Of a stretch of 17,306 bases of DNA, positions 1 through 8,275 are shown in pieces (positions within the stretch are counted from its first letter, which is position 1; each line of letters opens with the position of its first letter). The notes under the pieces are model-generated. The model had not been told where the DNA came from. It searched no databases and saw only the letters and a program-made list of their open reading frames with translations. The position numbers and the translations under genes were made by a program. The stretch is from an uncultured Clostridia bacterium. Its GTDB lineage: Bacteria; Bacillota; Clostridia; Christensenellales; UBA1242. The stretch is taken from assembly GCA_947623775.1 (NCBI GenBank), contig CANQHL010000025.1, positions 1-17,306 of the forward strand, in the 5' to 3' direction.

Positions 1-543
1 GAAGATATGACAGGGTTAATTGAGGGTGCTGGAAGAGAAATCAAAGTTTTAAATTTGTTTGCGTACACCGGTTGTGCCAGCGTAGTTTGTGCCAAGGCGG
101 GTGCAAAGGTAACTCATGTTGACGCAAGTAAGGGTATGGTTGAACGTGCAAAGGAAAATGCTGCACTAAATGGCATAACCAATATAAGATACATTGTTGA
201 CGATTGTGAAAAGTTTATAAACAGAGAGATAAGAAGAGGAAATTTTTATGATGCCATAATAATGGATCCGCCAAGCTATGGAAGAGGGACAAATGGCGAA
301 ATGTGGAAACTTGAAGATAATTTATATGATTTTGTGGCATTAACCAAGAAAATTTTATCAAAAAACCCGCTTTTTGTGTTAATTTCAAGTTATACGACAG
401 GTTTGCAAGCAAGTGTATTGTCAAACATTTTGAGTTTGGTGTTTGGTGATGGAAACATAGATGCAGACGAGATTGGGTTGCCAACAGAGGAAAAAATAGT
501 ATTGCCGTCAGGTGCAAGAGGAATAAAAATATGGAAAAATTAG
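1..543 (+). CDS. SAM-dependent RNA-type methyltransferase, 5'-truncated
   Basis: The reading frame is open from the first base, so the N-terminus lies outside the window and about 180 residues are visible. They form a class I Rossmann methyltransferase domain. Motif I (VLNLFAYTG, residues 16-24 of the visible part) binds S-adenosylmethionine, the acidic HVDAS strand end binds the ribose, and DPPSYG (from residue 89) is the motif IV loop of the RlmI/RlmK-like group (PF10672 type), where it holds the target base. By family, a cytoplasmic rRNA or other RNA base methyltransferase is likely; the exact target cannot be read. The 3' end overlaps the pseudouridine synthase gene by 13 nt, so the two are co-transcribed, and both belong to RNA-modification families. 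The family assignment is good, the substrate unknown. Confidence 0.88.
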   Translation, partial: EDMTGLIEGAGREIKVLNLFAYTGCASVVCAKAGAKVTHVDASKGMVERAKENAALNGITNIRYIVDDCEKFINREIRRGNFYDAIIMDPPSYGRGTNGEMWKLEDNLYDFVALTKKILSKNPLFVLISSYTTGLQASVLSNILSLVFGDGNIDADEIGLPTEEKIVLPSGARGIKIWKN

Positions 544-1229
544 ATGTTTTATATGAAGATAATCAAATAATTGTTGTGATAAAGCCCCACAATGTGCCAT
601 CACAGGAAGATGAATCAGGTGATATGGATTTGCTTACAATGGTAAAATCATATGTGAAAGAGAAATATAATAAAGAGGGTGAGGCATTTATAGGTCTTGT
701 GCACAGGCTTGACCGTCCGACCGGAGGAATTATGGTCTTTGCCAGAAATTCAAAATCGGCGGCACGCCTTTCTGAGCAATTTGCAAATCACACGATAAGA
801 AAAACTTATTATGCAATAACAACTTCACAGCCGGCATTGAAAATGGGACATTTAACCAATTATTTAAAAAAAGATTTAAAAGAAAACAAGGTTAAAATTG
901 TGTCAATGAGTGACGACGGGGCAAAAAAAGCGGAACTTGATTATAAAGTGCTTGAAACAAAAGATGAATTATCATTATTACAAGTAATTCCAACAACAGG
1001 AAGAGGCCATCAAATACGGGTGCAACTTGCCGGGATTAATTGTCCTATATATGGTGATAATAAATATGGAAAAGATGGAGCGTCAACAAAAAATTTGGCA
1101 TTATGGGCTGGTAAATTGGAGCTTGTTCATCCGACCACAAAAGAAAAAATGAAATTTGTTTGTCCGCCGGAGGACGTAAAACCATGGTCAAATTTTTATA
1201 TGAAAAAGTATATTAATTCTGGAGTTTAA
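531..1229 (+). CDS. RluA-family pseudouridine synthase
   Basis: This 232-residue protein converts specific uridines in rRNA or tRNA to pseudouridine in the cytoplasm. The diagnostic catalytic block is HRLDRPTGG at residues 58-66, with Asp61 as the expected nucleophile; the usual family form is HRLDxxTSG, so Ser is Gly here. It is followed by a GRxHQIRVQ segment and GDxxYG, also typical of RluA/RluD/YjbO-type enzymes. There is no N-terminal S4 domain, which fits the shorter RluA-type architecture. The ATG at 531 lies inside the methyltransferase gene with AGAGGA 8 nt upstream, which suggests translational coupling. The oligoendopeptidase gene follows 9 nt after its stop. Family is confident; the modified position cannot be assigned. 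Confidence 0.93.
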   Translation: MEKLDVLYEDNQIIVVIKPHNVPSQEDESGDMDLLTMVKSYVKEKYNKEGEAFIGLVHRLDRPTGGIMVFARNSKSAARLSEQFANHTIRKTYYAITTSQPALKMGHLTNYLKKDLKENKVKIVSMSDDGAKKAELDYKVLETKDELSLLQVIPTTGRGHQIRVQLAGINCPIYGDNKYGKDGASTKNLALWAGKLELVHPTTKEKMKFVCPPEDVKPWSNFYMKKYINSGV

Positions 1230-1238
1230 GGAGAAATT

Positions 1239-3014
1239 ATGGAAAAAGAAAGAAAGGATATAAACGATAAATTTAAATGGGATTTATCTCCACTTTGCGA
1301 TAGTGATGATGATTTTTATCAAAAATTAAAGGAATTTCAGGCTTTTTTACCAAAAATTAAGGCTTTTGAAGGCAAATTAAGTACAAAATCAAAAATTTTG
1401 GAATTTTTAAAACTCGATGATGAAGTGACAAGGTTGATTGAGCCCGCAATAGAATATAGTTGTCTCAGAAGAGATGAATGTTTGTCAAATGAGAAGTATA
1501 ATGAGATGAATGAAAAACTTTCAACTGTTTTGAATGAATATAATGTTGAAACATCTTTTGCATCTTCGGAACTGCATGATTTAGATGATAAAATGCTGGA
1601 TGAACTCATCAAGGACAAGGATTTTAAAGATTATGATAGAATGTTTCAAGACATCAAACGGTCAAAAAAGCATAAACTTGCTAAAAGTGAGGAAAAACTG
1701 TTGGCAGGGATGGATTTTTTAGGTGGTTTTTCAGATAATATGAGAAATATTGCTGACCTTGACTTAAAATTTGGAAGCATTAAAGATGAAAAAGGCAAAA
1801 GATATGCTTTAAATCAATCCAATTACGGAAAATTCATGTGTAATAGTGATAGAGTTTTAAGAAAAGCGACTTTTGAACGTTTAAATGGCAAGTTTGGAGA
1901 GATGATAAACACTTTGGCAAGCAATTATATCAATGAAGTGAAGGCAAATTGTTATTTTGCAAAGGTTAGAAAATACGATAGTGCATTATCTGCTGCACTT
2001 TTCAACGAAGAGGTTGAAAGTGAGGTTTATGAGACTTTGATAAAAATGGTAAATGAAAATCTTCCATTGCTATTTGAATATTTCAAATTTAAGCAAAAAG
2101 AAATGGGATTGAAAGATTTTTACATCTATGATGCACTTGCTTCAATGCAGGTTGAAAATAACAAAAAATACACTTACGATGAGGCGATTGAAATAATAAA
2201 AAAGGCACTTTCGCCACTCGGAGAAGAATATGTTGCACTTTTGCAAAGAGCGAAAGATGAAAGATGGATTGATGTTTATCACAACAAAGGCAAGCGATCG
2301 GGAGCATATGAAAGTGGTATATATGGACATCATCCATACGTTCTTACAAATTTTGAGGGTGATTTGGAAAGTATTTTTACGCTCGCTCATGAACTTGGTC
2401 ACGCCATGCACACATATTTTTCAAATAAAAATCAACCTATGCAAAAAGCAGGATATACAATTTTCTTGGCTGAAATTGCAAGCACCACAAATGAAATGTT
2501 GTTATTGAATTATCTCTTGAAAAATTCTAAGGATAAAAACGAAAAAGCGGCTTTGTATAACAAATTATTTGATGAAGTCAAAAGTACAATATACAGACAA
2601 ACCATGTTTGCAGAGTTTGAAGAGGGTGTGCATAAGATGCAACAAAATGGCGAGGGACTTACCAAAGATAAAATTTGCAATTTCTATTATTCATTAAATC
2701 AAAAGTATTTCGGGCAAGTCAAACTTATTGATGAGATAAAATACGAATGGGCAAGAATACCGCATTTCTTCACTGCATTTTATGTGTATAAGTATGCCAC
2801 AGGAATGATCAGTGCAATAAATTTCGCACAAAGGATTTTATCAGGGCAAGAAAGTGCAAGAGAAGATTACTTCAAGTTTTTATCGGCGGGTGACAGTGAT
2901 TCTCCGTGCAACATTTTGAAGAAGTCGGGATGTGATTTGCGAAACAAAGAGACATTTGAAAATTGCTTCAATTATTTAAATGAAATGTTGAAAAAGTGGA
3001 AAAATTTGAAGTAA
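1239..3014 (+). CDS. pepF: Oligoendopeptidase F (M3B zinc metallopeptidase)
   Basis: This 591-residue cytoplasmic zinc peptidase is close to the usual PepF length of about 600. The family hydrolyses oligopeptides of roughly 7-17 residues. The zinc site is visible: His384-Glu385-Leu-Gly-His388 (HELGHAMH), then Glu412 in FLAEIAST about 24 residues later as third ligand. The C-terminal PHFFTAFYVYKYATG segment matches the conserved substrate-binding region, whose His and Tyr residues contact the peptide. The helical N-terminal domain occupies about residues 1-190. The start is set by AAGGAG at 1228-1233, overlapping the stop of the preceding gene with 5 nt spacing, so expression is likely coupled. 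The gene ends the operon ahead of the repeat tract and terminator. Confidence 0.95.
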   Translation: MEKERKDINDKFKWDLSPLCDSDDDFYQKLKEFQAFLPKIKAFEGKLSTKSKILEFLKLDDEVTRLIEPAIEYSCLRRDECLSNEKYNEMNEKLSTVLNEYNVETSFASSELHDLDDKMLDELIKDKDFKDYDRMFQDIKRSKKHKLAKSEEKLLAGMDFLGGFSDNMRNIADLDLKFGSIKDEKGKRYALNQSNYGKFMCNSDRVLRKATFERLNGKFGEMINTLASNYINEVKANCYFAKVRKYDSALSAALFNEEVESEVYETLIKMVNENLPLLFEYFKFKQKEMGLKDFYIYDALASMQVENNKKYTYDEAIEIIKKALSPLGEEYVALLQRAKDERWIDVYHNKGKRSGAYESGIYGHHPYVLTNFEGDLESIFTLAHELGHAMHTYFSNKNQPMQKAGYTIFLAEIASTTNEMLLLNYLLKNSKDKNEKAALYNKLFDEVKSTIYRQTMFAEFEEGVHKMQQNGEGLTKDKICNFYYSLNQKYFGQVKLIDEIKYEWARIPHFFTAFYVYKYATGMISAINFAQRILSGQESAREDYFKFLSAGDSDSPCNILKKSGCDLRNKETFENCFNYLNEMLKKWKNLK

Positions 3015-3025
3015 AATACATGTTT

Positions 3026-3097
3026 TTTATCAAAAAACAACAAATTTATCAAAAAAAATTATAAATTTTTCAAAAGAACAATAAATTTATCAAAAAA
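3026..3097. repeat. Four degenerate ~20-bp tandem A/T repeats
   Basis: The element TTTATCAAAAAA occurs at 3026-3037, 3045-3056 and 3086-3097, with a variant TTTTTCAAAA at 3066-3075. The starts are 19, 21 and 20 bp apart, so this is a four-copy imperfect tandem array with a period of about two helical turns. It lies between pepF and the terminator, upstream of the lipoprotein promoter. Phased A-tracts usually bend DNA. Whether this is regulatory or relic slippage DNA cannot be seen. Confidence 0.6.
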
Positions 3098-3120
3098 AGG
3101 ATAGAAATCTATCCTTTTTT
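3093..3120 (+). terminator. Rho-independent terminator after pepF
   Basis: A perfect 12-bp stem (AAAAAAGGATAG at 3093-3104, CTATCCTTTTTT at 3109-3120) closes a 4-nt AAAT loop, and the 3' arm ends in a run of six T. It lies 79 nt past the pepF stop, so it ends the methyltransferase-rluA-pepF operon. The A-rich 5' arm would let it work in both directions. Confidence 0.85.
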
Positions 3121-3129
3121 GTTATATTG

Positions 3130-3158
3130 TAGACATTAATGTAAAAAGATGCTATAAT
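3130..3158 (+). promoter_or_regulatory. Sigma-A promoter of the lipoprotein gene
   Basis: TAGACA at 3130-3135 (5 of 6 to TTGACA), a 17-bp spacer and a perfect TATAAT at 3153-3158, with the extended -10 dinucleotide TG at 3150-3151. The start codon is at 3175, so the expected transcript has only about 10 nt of leader, just enough for the AGAGGT ribosome site at 3165-3170. Confidence 0.8.
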
Positions 3159-3174
3159 ATTACAAGAGGTAAAA

Positions 3175-5415
3175 ATGATTAAAGTAAGAAAAAATTTAAT
3201 TTTCATTGTTTTTATAGCATTGTTACTTGCCATTTCCGGAATACTATTTGCTTGCAATAAAAACAAAATCTCAGTTGATATAAGTGGACATGGTAGTGTG
3301 CAGGAAATTGAGGAACAAGGTGACAAATATTACATTGCAACGCCTGATAAGTGGTATGATTTTGTCGGGTGGTATAGCGAAGATAATGAAAAATTGTCTA
3401 GTGATGTGAAATTAAAAGTTACAAAATCCATTCCGAAAAATATAGTTGCAAGATTTAGGTCAAGTGGCAAAGCATCTGTGAATAGAATGCTTGAAGCCTT
3501 GTATAATGAATATACGCTTGGAGCAAGCGGACAAGGTGAATATTACAATATAAATGCAGATTATACTTTCAAATTTGAGGAAAATGGAATTGGCACGCTG
3601 GATAGCGGAAATTTGAAAGGATATATAAATTTTGGAAATTGTGCTGAGTTTTCATTTGGAAGTCCTAAATTTAGTCTTGTATATTCTGATAATGGAACAG
3701 ATGCAGTTTTATTCACAGAAAATGAAGGTGAAAAGCATTCGTATAAAGATTTGAGCCTGCTATCAAGCAAATGGAAAGAATTAAAAAGCTATGATGAAGT
3801 GTGGACTGCAGAAAAAGTTTTCAATCAAAAGATTAATGCTTTTTTAAATTTTAACTTAGGGATAAACAATACATTTGGCATTGTGACAAAGTTGGAACAT
3901 AACCAATCAAATTCAATTATTGAAATGAATTTAAATAGGTTGTTCACATTGCTAAGGGATAATTATAGAAGTGAAACAAACCAATTATTCAATAAAATAG
4001 TGGAAATTTTGACAAAACACTATAAACAAACCGTTATTCCTGATATTATACTTAAAATTACAATAGAATATGATTTACAAGAGGGAAAAGAATATATAAA
4101 CAACATAAACATTCAAATTGATGTTCCGCGTGCATATTACTTGACGTTCGGTGATAAAGAAAAGGTTGTTCCGAAATCTTCAATCATAATAGACATAACA
4201 AACATCACATACGGATTGGAGAATGATAAAAACATCGAGAATGATTTTAGTGATTATCCGACCCCGACACAAAGACTTATAAATGTCAAAGTAGATGGAG
4301 AAATGTATTTTGCAAGTCAAACAAGCATTGTAGATAAATATAAAATTGAATGGTATGCCGACATTAATCCATCTTTCTTGTTTAACGATTGGGAAAATTT
4401 AGGCTTTTTAAATTTTAAAATCTCTTTGATAGATGGTGAAACACAAGAAGAGCAAGAAGCACAAGAAAACAGACATCATGGCTCACAAGATTATATAAAT
4501 GTGTTGATTGACACAAAAAGATATGGACCAATTGCTCTTGTATATGCGGGCCTTTATCGTCCAAATTCATTCTTTACTTTGAAATATTATTTAAATCATT
4601 CGTTTGATATTAGAGAAATATCTAATTATAGACAAGATGAAGAGCCGATAAATCAAAACGAGAAGAAAAATCATGTGTATGAATTTTTATTTGCGTTGCT
4701 CAATGCCTCAATTCAACTAAATAGTGGTGATGATGCAACGGCAATTGTTACAAATTTCCTGTTTGATTTACTAGATGAAGAATCTTCAACGCATCTTCTC
4801 TATGATGGTGATTTTGGCAAAACGATAGACATTCAACCATATCGCACAAAATTAAAAGATTATGAGCAAAACACGATAAGACCAAACATGTCATTTTATC
4901 AGCCAATTAATTTGGATGAACTCGTATTTGGCGGTGAGGAAATAACGCAAATTGCCTTTAATTTTAAAAATATCACGAAAAATTGTGTAATTTCCGGTGA
5001 AAATGGCGAATATTTTGATGAAAATGGCAAAAATATTGTAAATGAGTATAATTCCTTGCATCCGACAATAATAGGAGTGACAGGTGAATTTGAAAGTCAA
5101 AATAGTACATTTACAACAGATGAAATCAGTTCACTTATTGACACAACAATAAGCGTAAGCGAGATTGAATATAGTGACAACACAAAATCCTCTCAATTTT
5201 TAAACAACAAAGGCATAGAGGAGAAAATTGAATTTTTGGTTGTTAAAGTTGAAATTGAAAGAATAGAAAATAATAAGGCATATTGCAAATTCTTGTTGCA
5301 AATAAAAGATTCACCAAAAGTGAAAAACACGCCAAGCCTTGGAGAACTGCTATACAAACTTGCAAACATTCCTTATGGGTTGATTTCATATGAAACATGC
5401 TTAAATTTACAATAA
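3175..5415 (+). CDS. Secreted lipoprotein with an N-terminal InlB/BIG-like repeat
   Basis: The 746-residue product has a basic N-terminus, a hydrophobic stretch (about residues 8-26) and a lipobox ending LFAC, with Cys27 as the lipidation site. It should therefore be anchored on the outer face of the membrane after signal peptidase II processing. Residues about 32-94 read like a single bacterial repeat unit of the InlB B / Flg_new class (SGHGSV, then YDFVGWY, then VARF). The remaining ~650 residues are rich in Asn, Glu, Ile and Lys and contain no motif I recognise; there is no LPxTG sorting signal or S-layer domain. It is a single-gene unit between two terminators. The start has AGAGGT 4 nt upstream. 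Export and lipidation are well supported; function is unknown. Confidence 0.85.
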   Translation: MIKVRKNLIFIVFIALLLAISGILFACNKNKISVDISGHGSVQEIEEQGDKYYIATPDKWYDFVGWYSEDNEKLSSDVKLKVTKSIPKNIVARFRSSGKASVNRMLEALYNEYTLGASGQGEYYNINADYTFKFEENGIGTLDSGNLKGYINFGNCAEFSFGSPKFSLVYSDNGTDAVLFTENEGEKHSYKDLSLLSSKWKELKSYDEVWTAEKVFNQKINAFLNFNLGINNTFGIVTKLEHNQSNSIIEMNLNRLFTLLRDNYRSETNQLFNKIVEILTKHYKQTVIPDIILKITIEYDLQEGKEYINNINIQIDVPRAYYLTFGDKEKVVPKSSIIIDITNITYGLENDKNIENDFSDYPTPTQRLINVKVDGEMYFASQTSIVDKYKIEWYADINPSFLFNDWENLGFLNFKISLIDGETQEEQEAQENRHHGSQDYINVLIDTKRYGPIALVYAGLYRPNSFFTLKYYLNHSFDIREISNYRQDEEPINQNEKKNHVYEFLFALLNASIQLNSGDDATAIVTNFLFDLLDEESSTHLLYDGDFGKTIDIQPYRTKLKDYEQNTIRPNMSFYQPINLDELVFGGEEITQIAFNFKNITKNCVISGENGEYFDENGKNIVNEYNSLHPTIIGVTGEFESQNSTFTTDEISSLIDTTISVSEIEYSDNTKSSQFLNNKGIEEKIEFLVVKVEIERIENNKAYCKFLLQIKDSPKVKNTPSLGELLYKLANIPYGLISYETCLNLQ

Positions 5416-5441
5416 TTTGGCAAAAATAATGAAAAAATCAA

Positions 5442-5471
5442 AAAAAATGCTTCATTCTGAAAGCATTTTTT
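5442..5471. terminator. Bidirectional terminator between convergent genes
   Basis: An 11-bp stem (AAAAAATGCTT at 5442-5452 with AAGCATTTTTT at 5461-5471) around an 8-nt loop, with A-tract and T-tract on opposite sides. It separates the lipoprotein gene (plus) from the MBL-fold gene (minus), whose TAA stop begins at the stem edge (5473-5471), so it can serve both. Confidence 0.83.
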
Positions 5472-6178
5472 TAAATTATCACAACTTCGCCTTGTATTGG
5501 ATGATATAAAGATGTATTTTTTATCGCTTCAACAGAATACGGGGAAAGGTGAACGGCATAAAACTTACAATTTTTAAATTCTTTGGCAAGTGCTTCAACT
5601 TCTCCAATAGACAAGTGTTTATTGTTTACTTCCAAGTTGGCACTATCAATAAAAATTGCTTGGCTTTTTGAAATGATTTTTCTTACATTGTTACACATTG
5701 CGGTGTCACCACTAAAACCAACTACGCTGTTATCTTTTTCAATGATAAATCCATAACTATCAAGATTTAAGTGGAGCATTTTAAAACATTTGATTTTGTA
5801 GCCATCGAATTTTAAAATTTTATTATTTTCAATTTCGATAATTTCAAATTTATCTTTCAATTTTTCTTCCAGATAGCTTATTTCAATAATCCTAAACAAG
5901 CTCACAAGTCTTTCTCTGCAGCCCTTTGGTGCAATTATTTTTATTTTTTCAATTTGAGAGTGGTGTGTTATGTAGTCAATTACAAGATGAATATCCATGA
6001 AGTGGTCACTGTGAAAATGTGAAATAATGATATACTTAATCTTTGTCAAATCATATTTATTCATAAGTGTTTTGAAAGAACCTTGTGGTGTATCAAAGAT
6101 CATTTCATCATTGATTATAAAGCTTGTAGATAAATCAAGGTTCCATGTGCATAAACTTCCTACAACGTCAATTTTCAT
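5471..6178 (-). CDS. MBL-fold metallohydrolase (RNase Z / lactonase-like group)
   Basis: A 235-residue cytoplasmic metallo-beta-lactamase-fold hydrolase. The dinuclear metal site is complete: HFHSDH at residues 54-59 (His54, His56, Asp58, His59), then His136, Asp158 in FSGDT and His210 in AVHLS. This arrangement and the short length resemble RNase Z/ElaC-like and other small MBL hydrolases, but the exosite arm of true tRNase Z is not evident, so the substrate is left open. Its ATG overlaps the TGA of the upstream membrane-protein gene (ATGA), and AGAGGA lies just upstream. It is thus the third gene of a minus-strand operon behind the glycosyltransferase. The fold is certain; the reaction is not. 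Confidence 0.9.
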   Translation of the reverse strand: MKIDVVGSLCTWNLDLSTSFIINDEMIFDTPQGSFKTLMNKYDLTKIKYIIISHFHSDHFMDIHLVIDYITHHSQIEKIKIIAPKGCRERLVSLFRIIEISYLEEKLKDKFEIIEIENNKILKFDGYKIKCFKMLHLNLDSYGFIIEKDNSVVGFSGDTAMCNNVRKIISKSQAIFIDSANLEVNNKHLSIGEVEALAKEFKNCKFYAVHLSPYSVEAIKNTSLYHPIQGEVVII

Positions 6179-6893
6179 ATTTTTATCCTCTTTATTTGTA
6201 AATTTATTGATTTTTTTGCGATTTTTGGTGTTTTTAACGTAAATTTTTTATAATTTTTCAAAACTGGATACATTTTTTGAATGTAAAATTTTGAACTTAT
6301 AAACATATAAATTGAAATGCCAACCGTGGCAAATCCAACCAAAGTGCCTAAGATGGTGTTGTAAAGCAGTGACACATCGTTGTCTACTTGCAACGATAAA
6401 ATGGCAATTTGGGTGAACACAACACTTGATAATGCACTGCATAAATTTATGAATTTCAATCCGGTCAAAAGAAAATCATTGGTCTTTTTGGATTTGATTA
6501 ACCCGAGAACGGAAAAGACAACTTCGCAATTGTAATGCAGATTATTACATCATAAGAGGATGTCAAGTTCTTGCTGTTAAAAAGCTCAAGGAAGTATAGT
6601 AGATAACTCAGCCCGGCAATCATAATAGCAAATGCAATTCTTTTGTAATAGGTCTTTTCGTCTGTAAATGAAGTGGAGTTGCGTCGCCCATCAAAATATG
6701 CCATTTTTGCAAGGCCAATAAAAATTGTGTATAAGCCACTTAGCGTAAAGAATACCGATGAAAGCACGTAGGCACTTGCCAATTTTAAAATTGCCCAGAC
6801 AAAATTGACAATCATTGTGATTTTATTTGAAAAAGCAGCCTTATGAACATAAGGTTTTTTAAAATATTCTTTTAGATGTGAGAATATTCCCAT
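6175..6893 (-). pseudogene. Multi-pass membrane protein gene split by a frameshift
   Basis: Two consecutive reading frames encode halves of one protein. The 5' half (6893-6498, 131 residues) has hydrophobic segments near residues 26-50, 52-65 and 86-106, then stops just after IAKLSFPFSG. In the -1 frame the protein resumes as VVFSVLGLIKSKK and runs through LTGLKFINL and further hydrophobic segments to the TGA at 6177-6175. The joined product would be about 240 residues with roughly six membrane segments. The only possible crossover lies between about 6498 and 6550. Both outer borders are intact: AAGGTGA serves the first start, 3 nt after the glycosyltransferase stop, and the final TGA overlaps the next ATG. 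That argues for a recent or assembly-level frameshift. The family looks like an uncharacterised Bacillota membrane protein. Confidence 0.75.
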
Positions 6894-6896
6894 AAA

Positions 6897-8033
6897 TCAC
6901 CTTGATGAGTTTATGACCTCTTGAAACATCTTTTCCATTTTTTCCATACAACTTGTCAGATCAAATGTTTTTCCATATTTAAGATATTCTTCTCTTATGG
7001 ATTGTTTTTCAGACGGATGTTCTATGAAATATTCGATTTTGTCTTTGAGGTCAATGAAATCCTTATTTTTGAAAATATTTTTGTCGGTTAATGCAAAATT
7101 TTTTGTAGCGGCGCGGGGAGAGTCAGAAACTATTGGAACAAGTCCGCAAACGCATGCTTCAAGACATGCGATGCCCTCAAGTTCGACTTCGGCGGGGTGA
7201 CAATATAAATCTGAGAAGTTTAAAACATCAATCATCTCCCCGCGTGAAAAATAACGTATTATTGGTTGATTTGCAAGATGATGTTTTGCGTATCTTTTAA
7301 TCCTATTTAAGAGGGGACCTTGTCCTGCCATAATCAATTGAATTTTATCATTGTATTTTGAGTGTGCTATTGCTTTCAATAATATATTCTGAGATTTCTC
7401 CTTGCAAAACCTACCTGTGGTTAAAATTACAAACTTATCCTTAAGTTCGCTTGGTTTTTCTGTTTCTTTTACACATATTTCATCATTTACACCATTTGAA
7501 ATTATGTAGCCATTTGTTTTACCGGCAATGGTTTCAAATGTGTCTCTAATAAATCTTGTAGGATAATGAATGGCATTGCAATCTTTGTATAATGTTCTGT
7601 AAAAACTTTTATAAACGGCTTTGTTGACCACAGTTGCGTTCATAAGTCCGAAATGGCTTGTGACAAGTTCTGCTTGACAATGAAAACCGGCGGTTATTGG
7701 TTTTCCCAGTTTTTTAGCAATTTCACATGCCTTTCTACCCATTGGGAAGGGGAGCATAATATGGACAAGGTCACAATCAACAAGGGCATCAAGAATAACT
7801 TTTGTATCTGTTTTTGGAATGGAAACGCCATTTTTATCAAGTACCTTATTGAAAGGACCGAGATTTATTTTGTCAAGAACGACAAAGTTTTGATCATCGT
7901 TTTTATCGCAATCGCAGCAGAGAACGGTGATTTCATGCCCCTTGGCTCTTAAAAAATTTATTAGATTATATGCGGCAATCGAAGTGCCGTTATTTTTCTT
8001 ACCTAAAATATCACAAACTATTGTAATTCTCAT
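6897..8033 (-). CDS. GT4-family (GT-B fold) glycosyltransferase
   Basis: A 378-residue retaining glycosyltransferase of the GT4 type, transferring a sugar from a nucleotide donor, probably at the inner membrane face. The N-terminal Rossmann domain begins MRITIVCD and has the Gly-rich acceptor-side loop (KKNNGTSIAAYN). The C-terminal donor domain starts near ILTTGRFCKEK and carries the E-x7-E signature at Glu284 and Glu292 (EVELEGIACLE). The general pattern resembles diacylglycerol glucosyltransferases and other glycolipid or glycan enzymes; the acceptor is not readable. I chose the ATG at 8033 over an in-frame TTG at 8057 because the fold starts there, though neither has a good Shine-Dalgarno site. 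The membrane-protein gene follows after 3 nt, so they are one operon. Confidence 0.88.
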   Translation of the reverse strand: MRITIVCDILGKKNNGTSIAAYNLINFLRAKGHEITVLCCDCDKNDDQNFVVLDKINLGPFNKVLDKNGVSIPKTDTKVILDALVDCDLVHIMLPFPMGRKACEIAKKLGKPITAGFHCQAELVTSHFGLMNATVVNKAVYKSFYRTLYKDCNAIHYPTRFIRDTFETIAGKTNGYIISNGVNDEICVKETEKPSELKDKFVILTTGRFCKEKSQNILLKAIAHSKYNDKIQLIMAGQGPLLNRIKRYAKHHLANQPIIRYFSRGEMIDVLNFSDLYCHPAEVELEGIACLEACVCGLVPIVSDSPRAATKNFALTDKNIFKNKDFIDLKDKIEYFIEHPSEKQSIREEYLKYGKTFDLTSCMEKMEKMFQEVINSSR

Positions 8034-8083
8034 AAAATTATTTTTCGTTTTTAGCAACTTTTAATACGAATATAACTGTACAA

Positions 8084-8112
8084 GTTGTAATTTTTCATAA
8101 ATTTAGTGTAAA
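8084..8112 (-). promoter_or_regulatory. Candidate promoter of the glycosyltransferase operon
   Basis: Read on the minus strand, TTTACA (8112-8107), a 17-bp spacer and TACAAC (8089-8084) lie about 50 nt upstream of the ATG at 8033. The -35 matches 5 of 6 and the -10 only 4 of 6, in very AT-rich DNA, so this is tentative. The remaining gap 8113-8220 shows A/T tracts and a weak, interrupted hairpin (GGAA 8117-8120 with TTCC 8144-8147) and no gene. Confidence 0.35.
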
Positions 8113-8226
8113 AAAAGGAATTTTTTATGAAAAAATCATAATTTTCCCATTTTTTATTGTAGTATCAATTATTTTTTTTGTCAAGTGCTTACTCAAATTT
8201 TTTCATTTAAATAAATTTTATAAAAA

Positions 8227-8266
8227 ACACTTGAAAAATTTTTATTTTATGTTAAAATAAAAGTGT
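8227..8266 (+). promoter_or_regulatory. Promoter embedded in a dyad, for the orphan gene
   Basis: TTGAAA at 8231-8236, a 16-bp spacer and TAAAAT at 8253-8258 with the extended TG at 8250-8251. The -10 lies in a perfect 10-bp inverted repeat (TTTTATTTTA 8240-8249, TAAAATAAAA 8253-8262, 3-nt spacer). An outer pair, ACACTT 8227-8232 and AAGTGT 8261-8266, brackets -35 and -10. A second CAAGTG-type half-site lies upstream at 8181-8187. The arrangement would suit a dimeric repressor, but A/T-rich palindromes also arise by chance. Confidence 0.6.
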
Positions 8267-8275
8267 GGAGTGGTG

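Noticed and set aside
6498..6525. Programmed -1 frameshift in the membrane-protein gene
   Set aside because: The minus-strand sequence at the crossover (TTG TCT TTT CCG) has no X-XXY-YYZ heptamer, and no stable downstream hairpin is visible, so mutation or sequencing error is more likely.
8034..8057. TTG start extending the glycosyltransferase by eight residues
   Set aside because: No Shine-Dalgarno site precedes it, and the Rossmann strand begins at the ATG at 8033.
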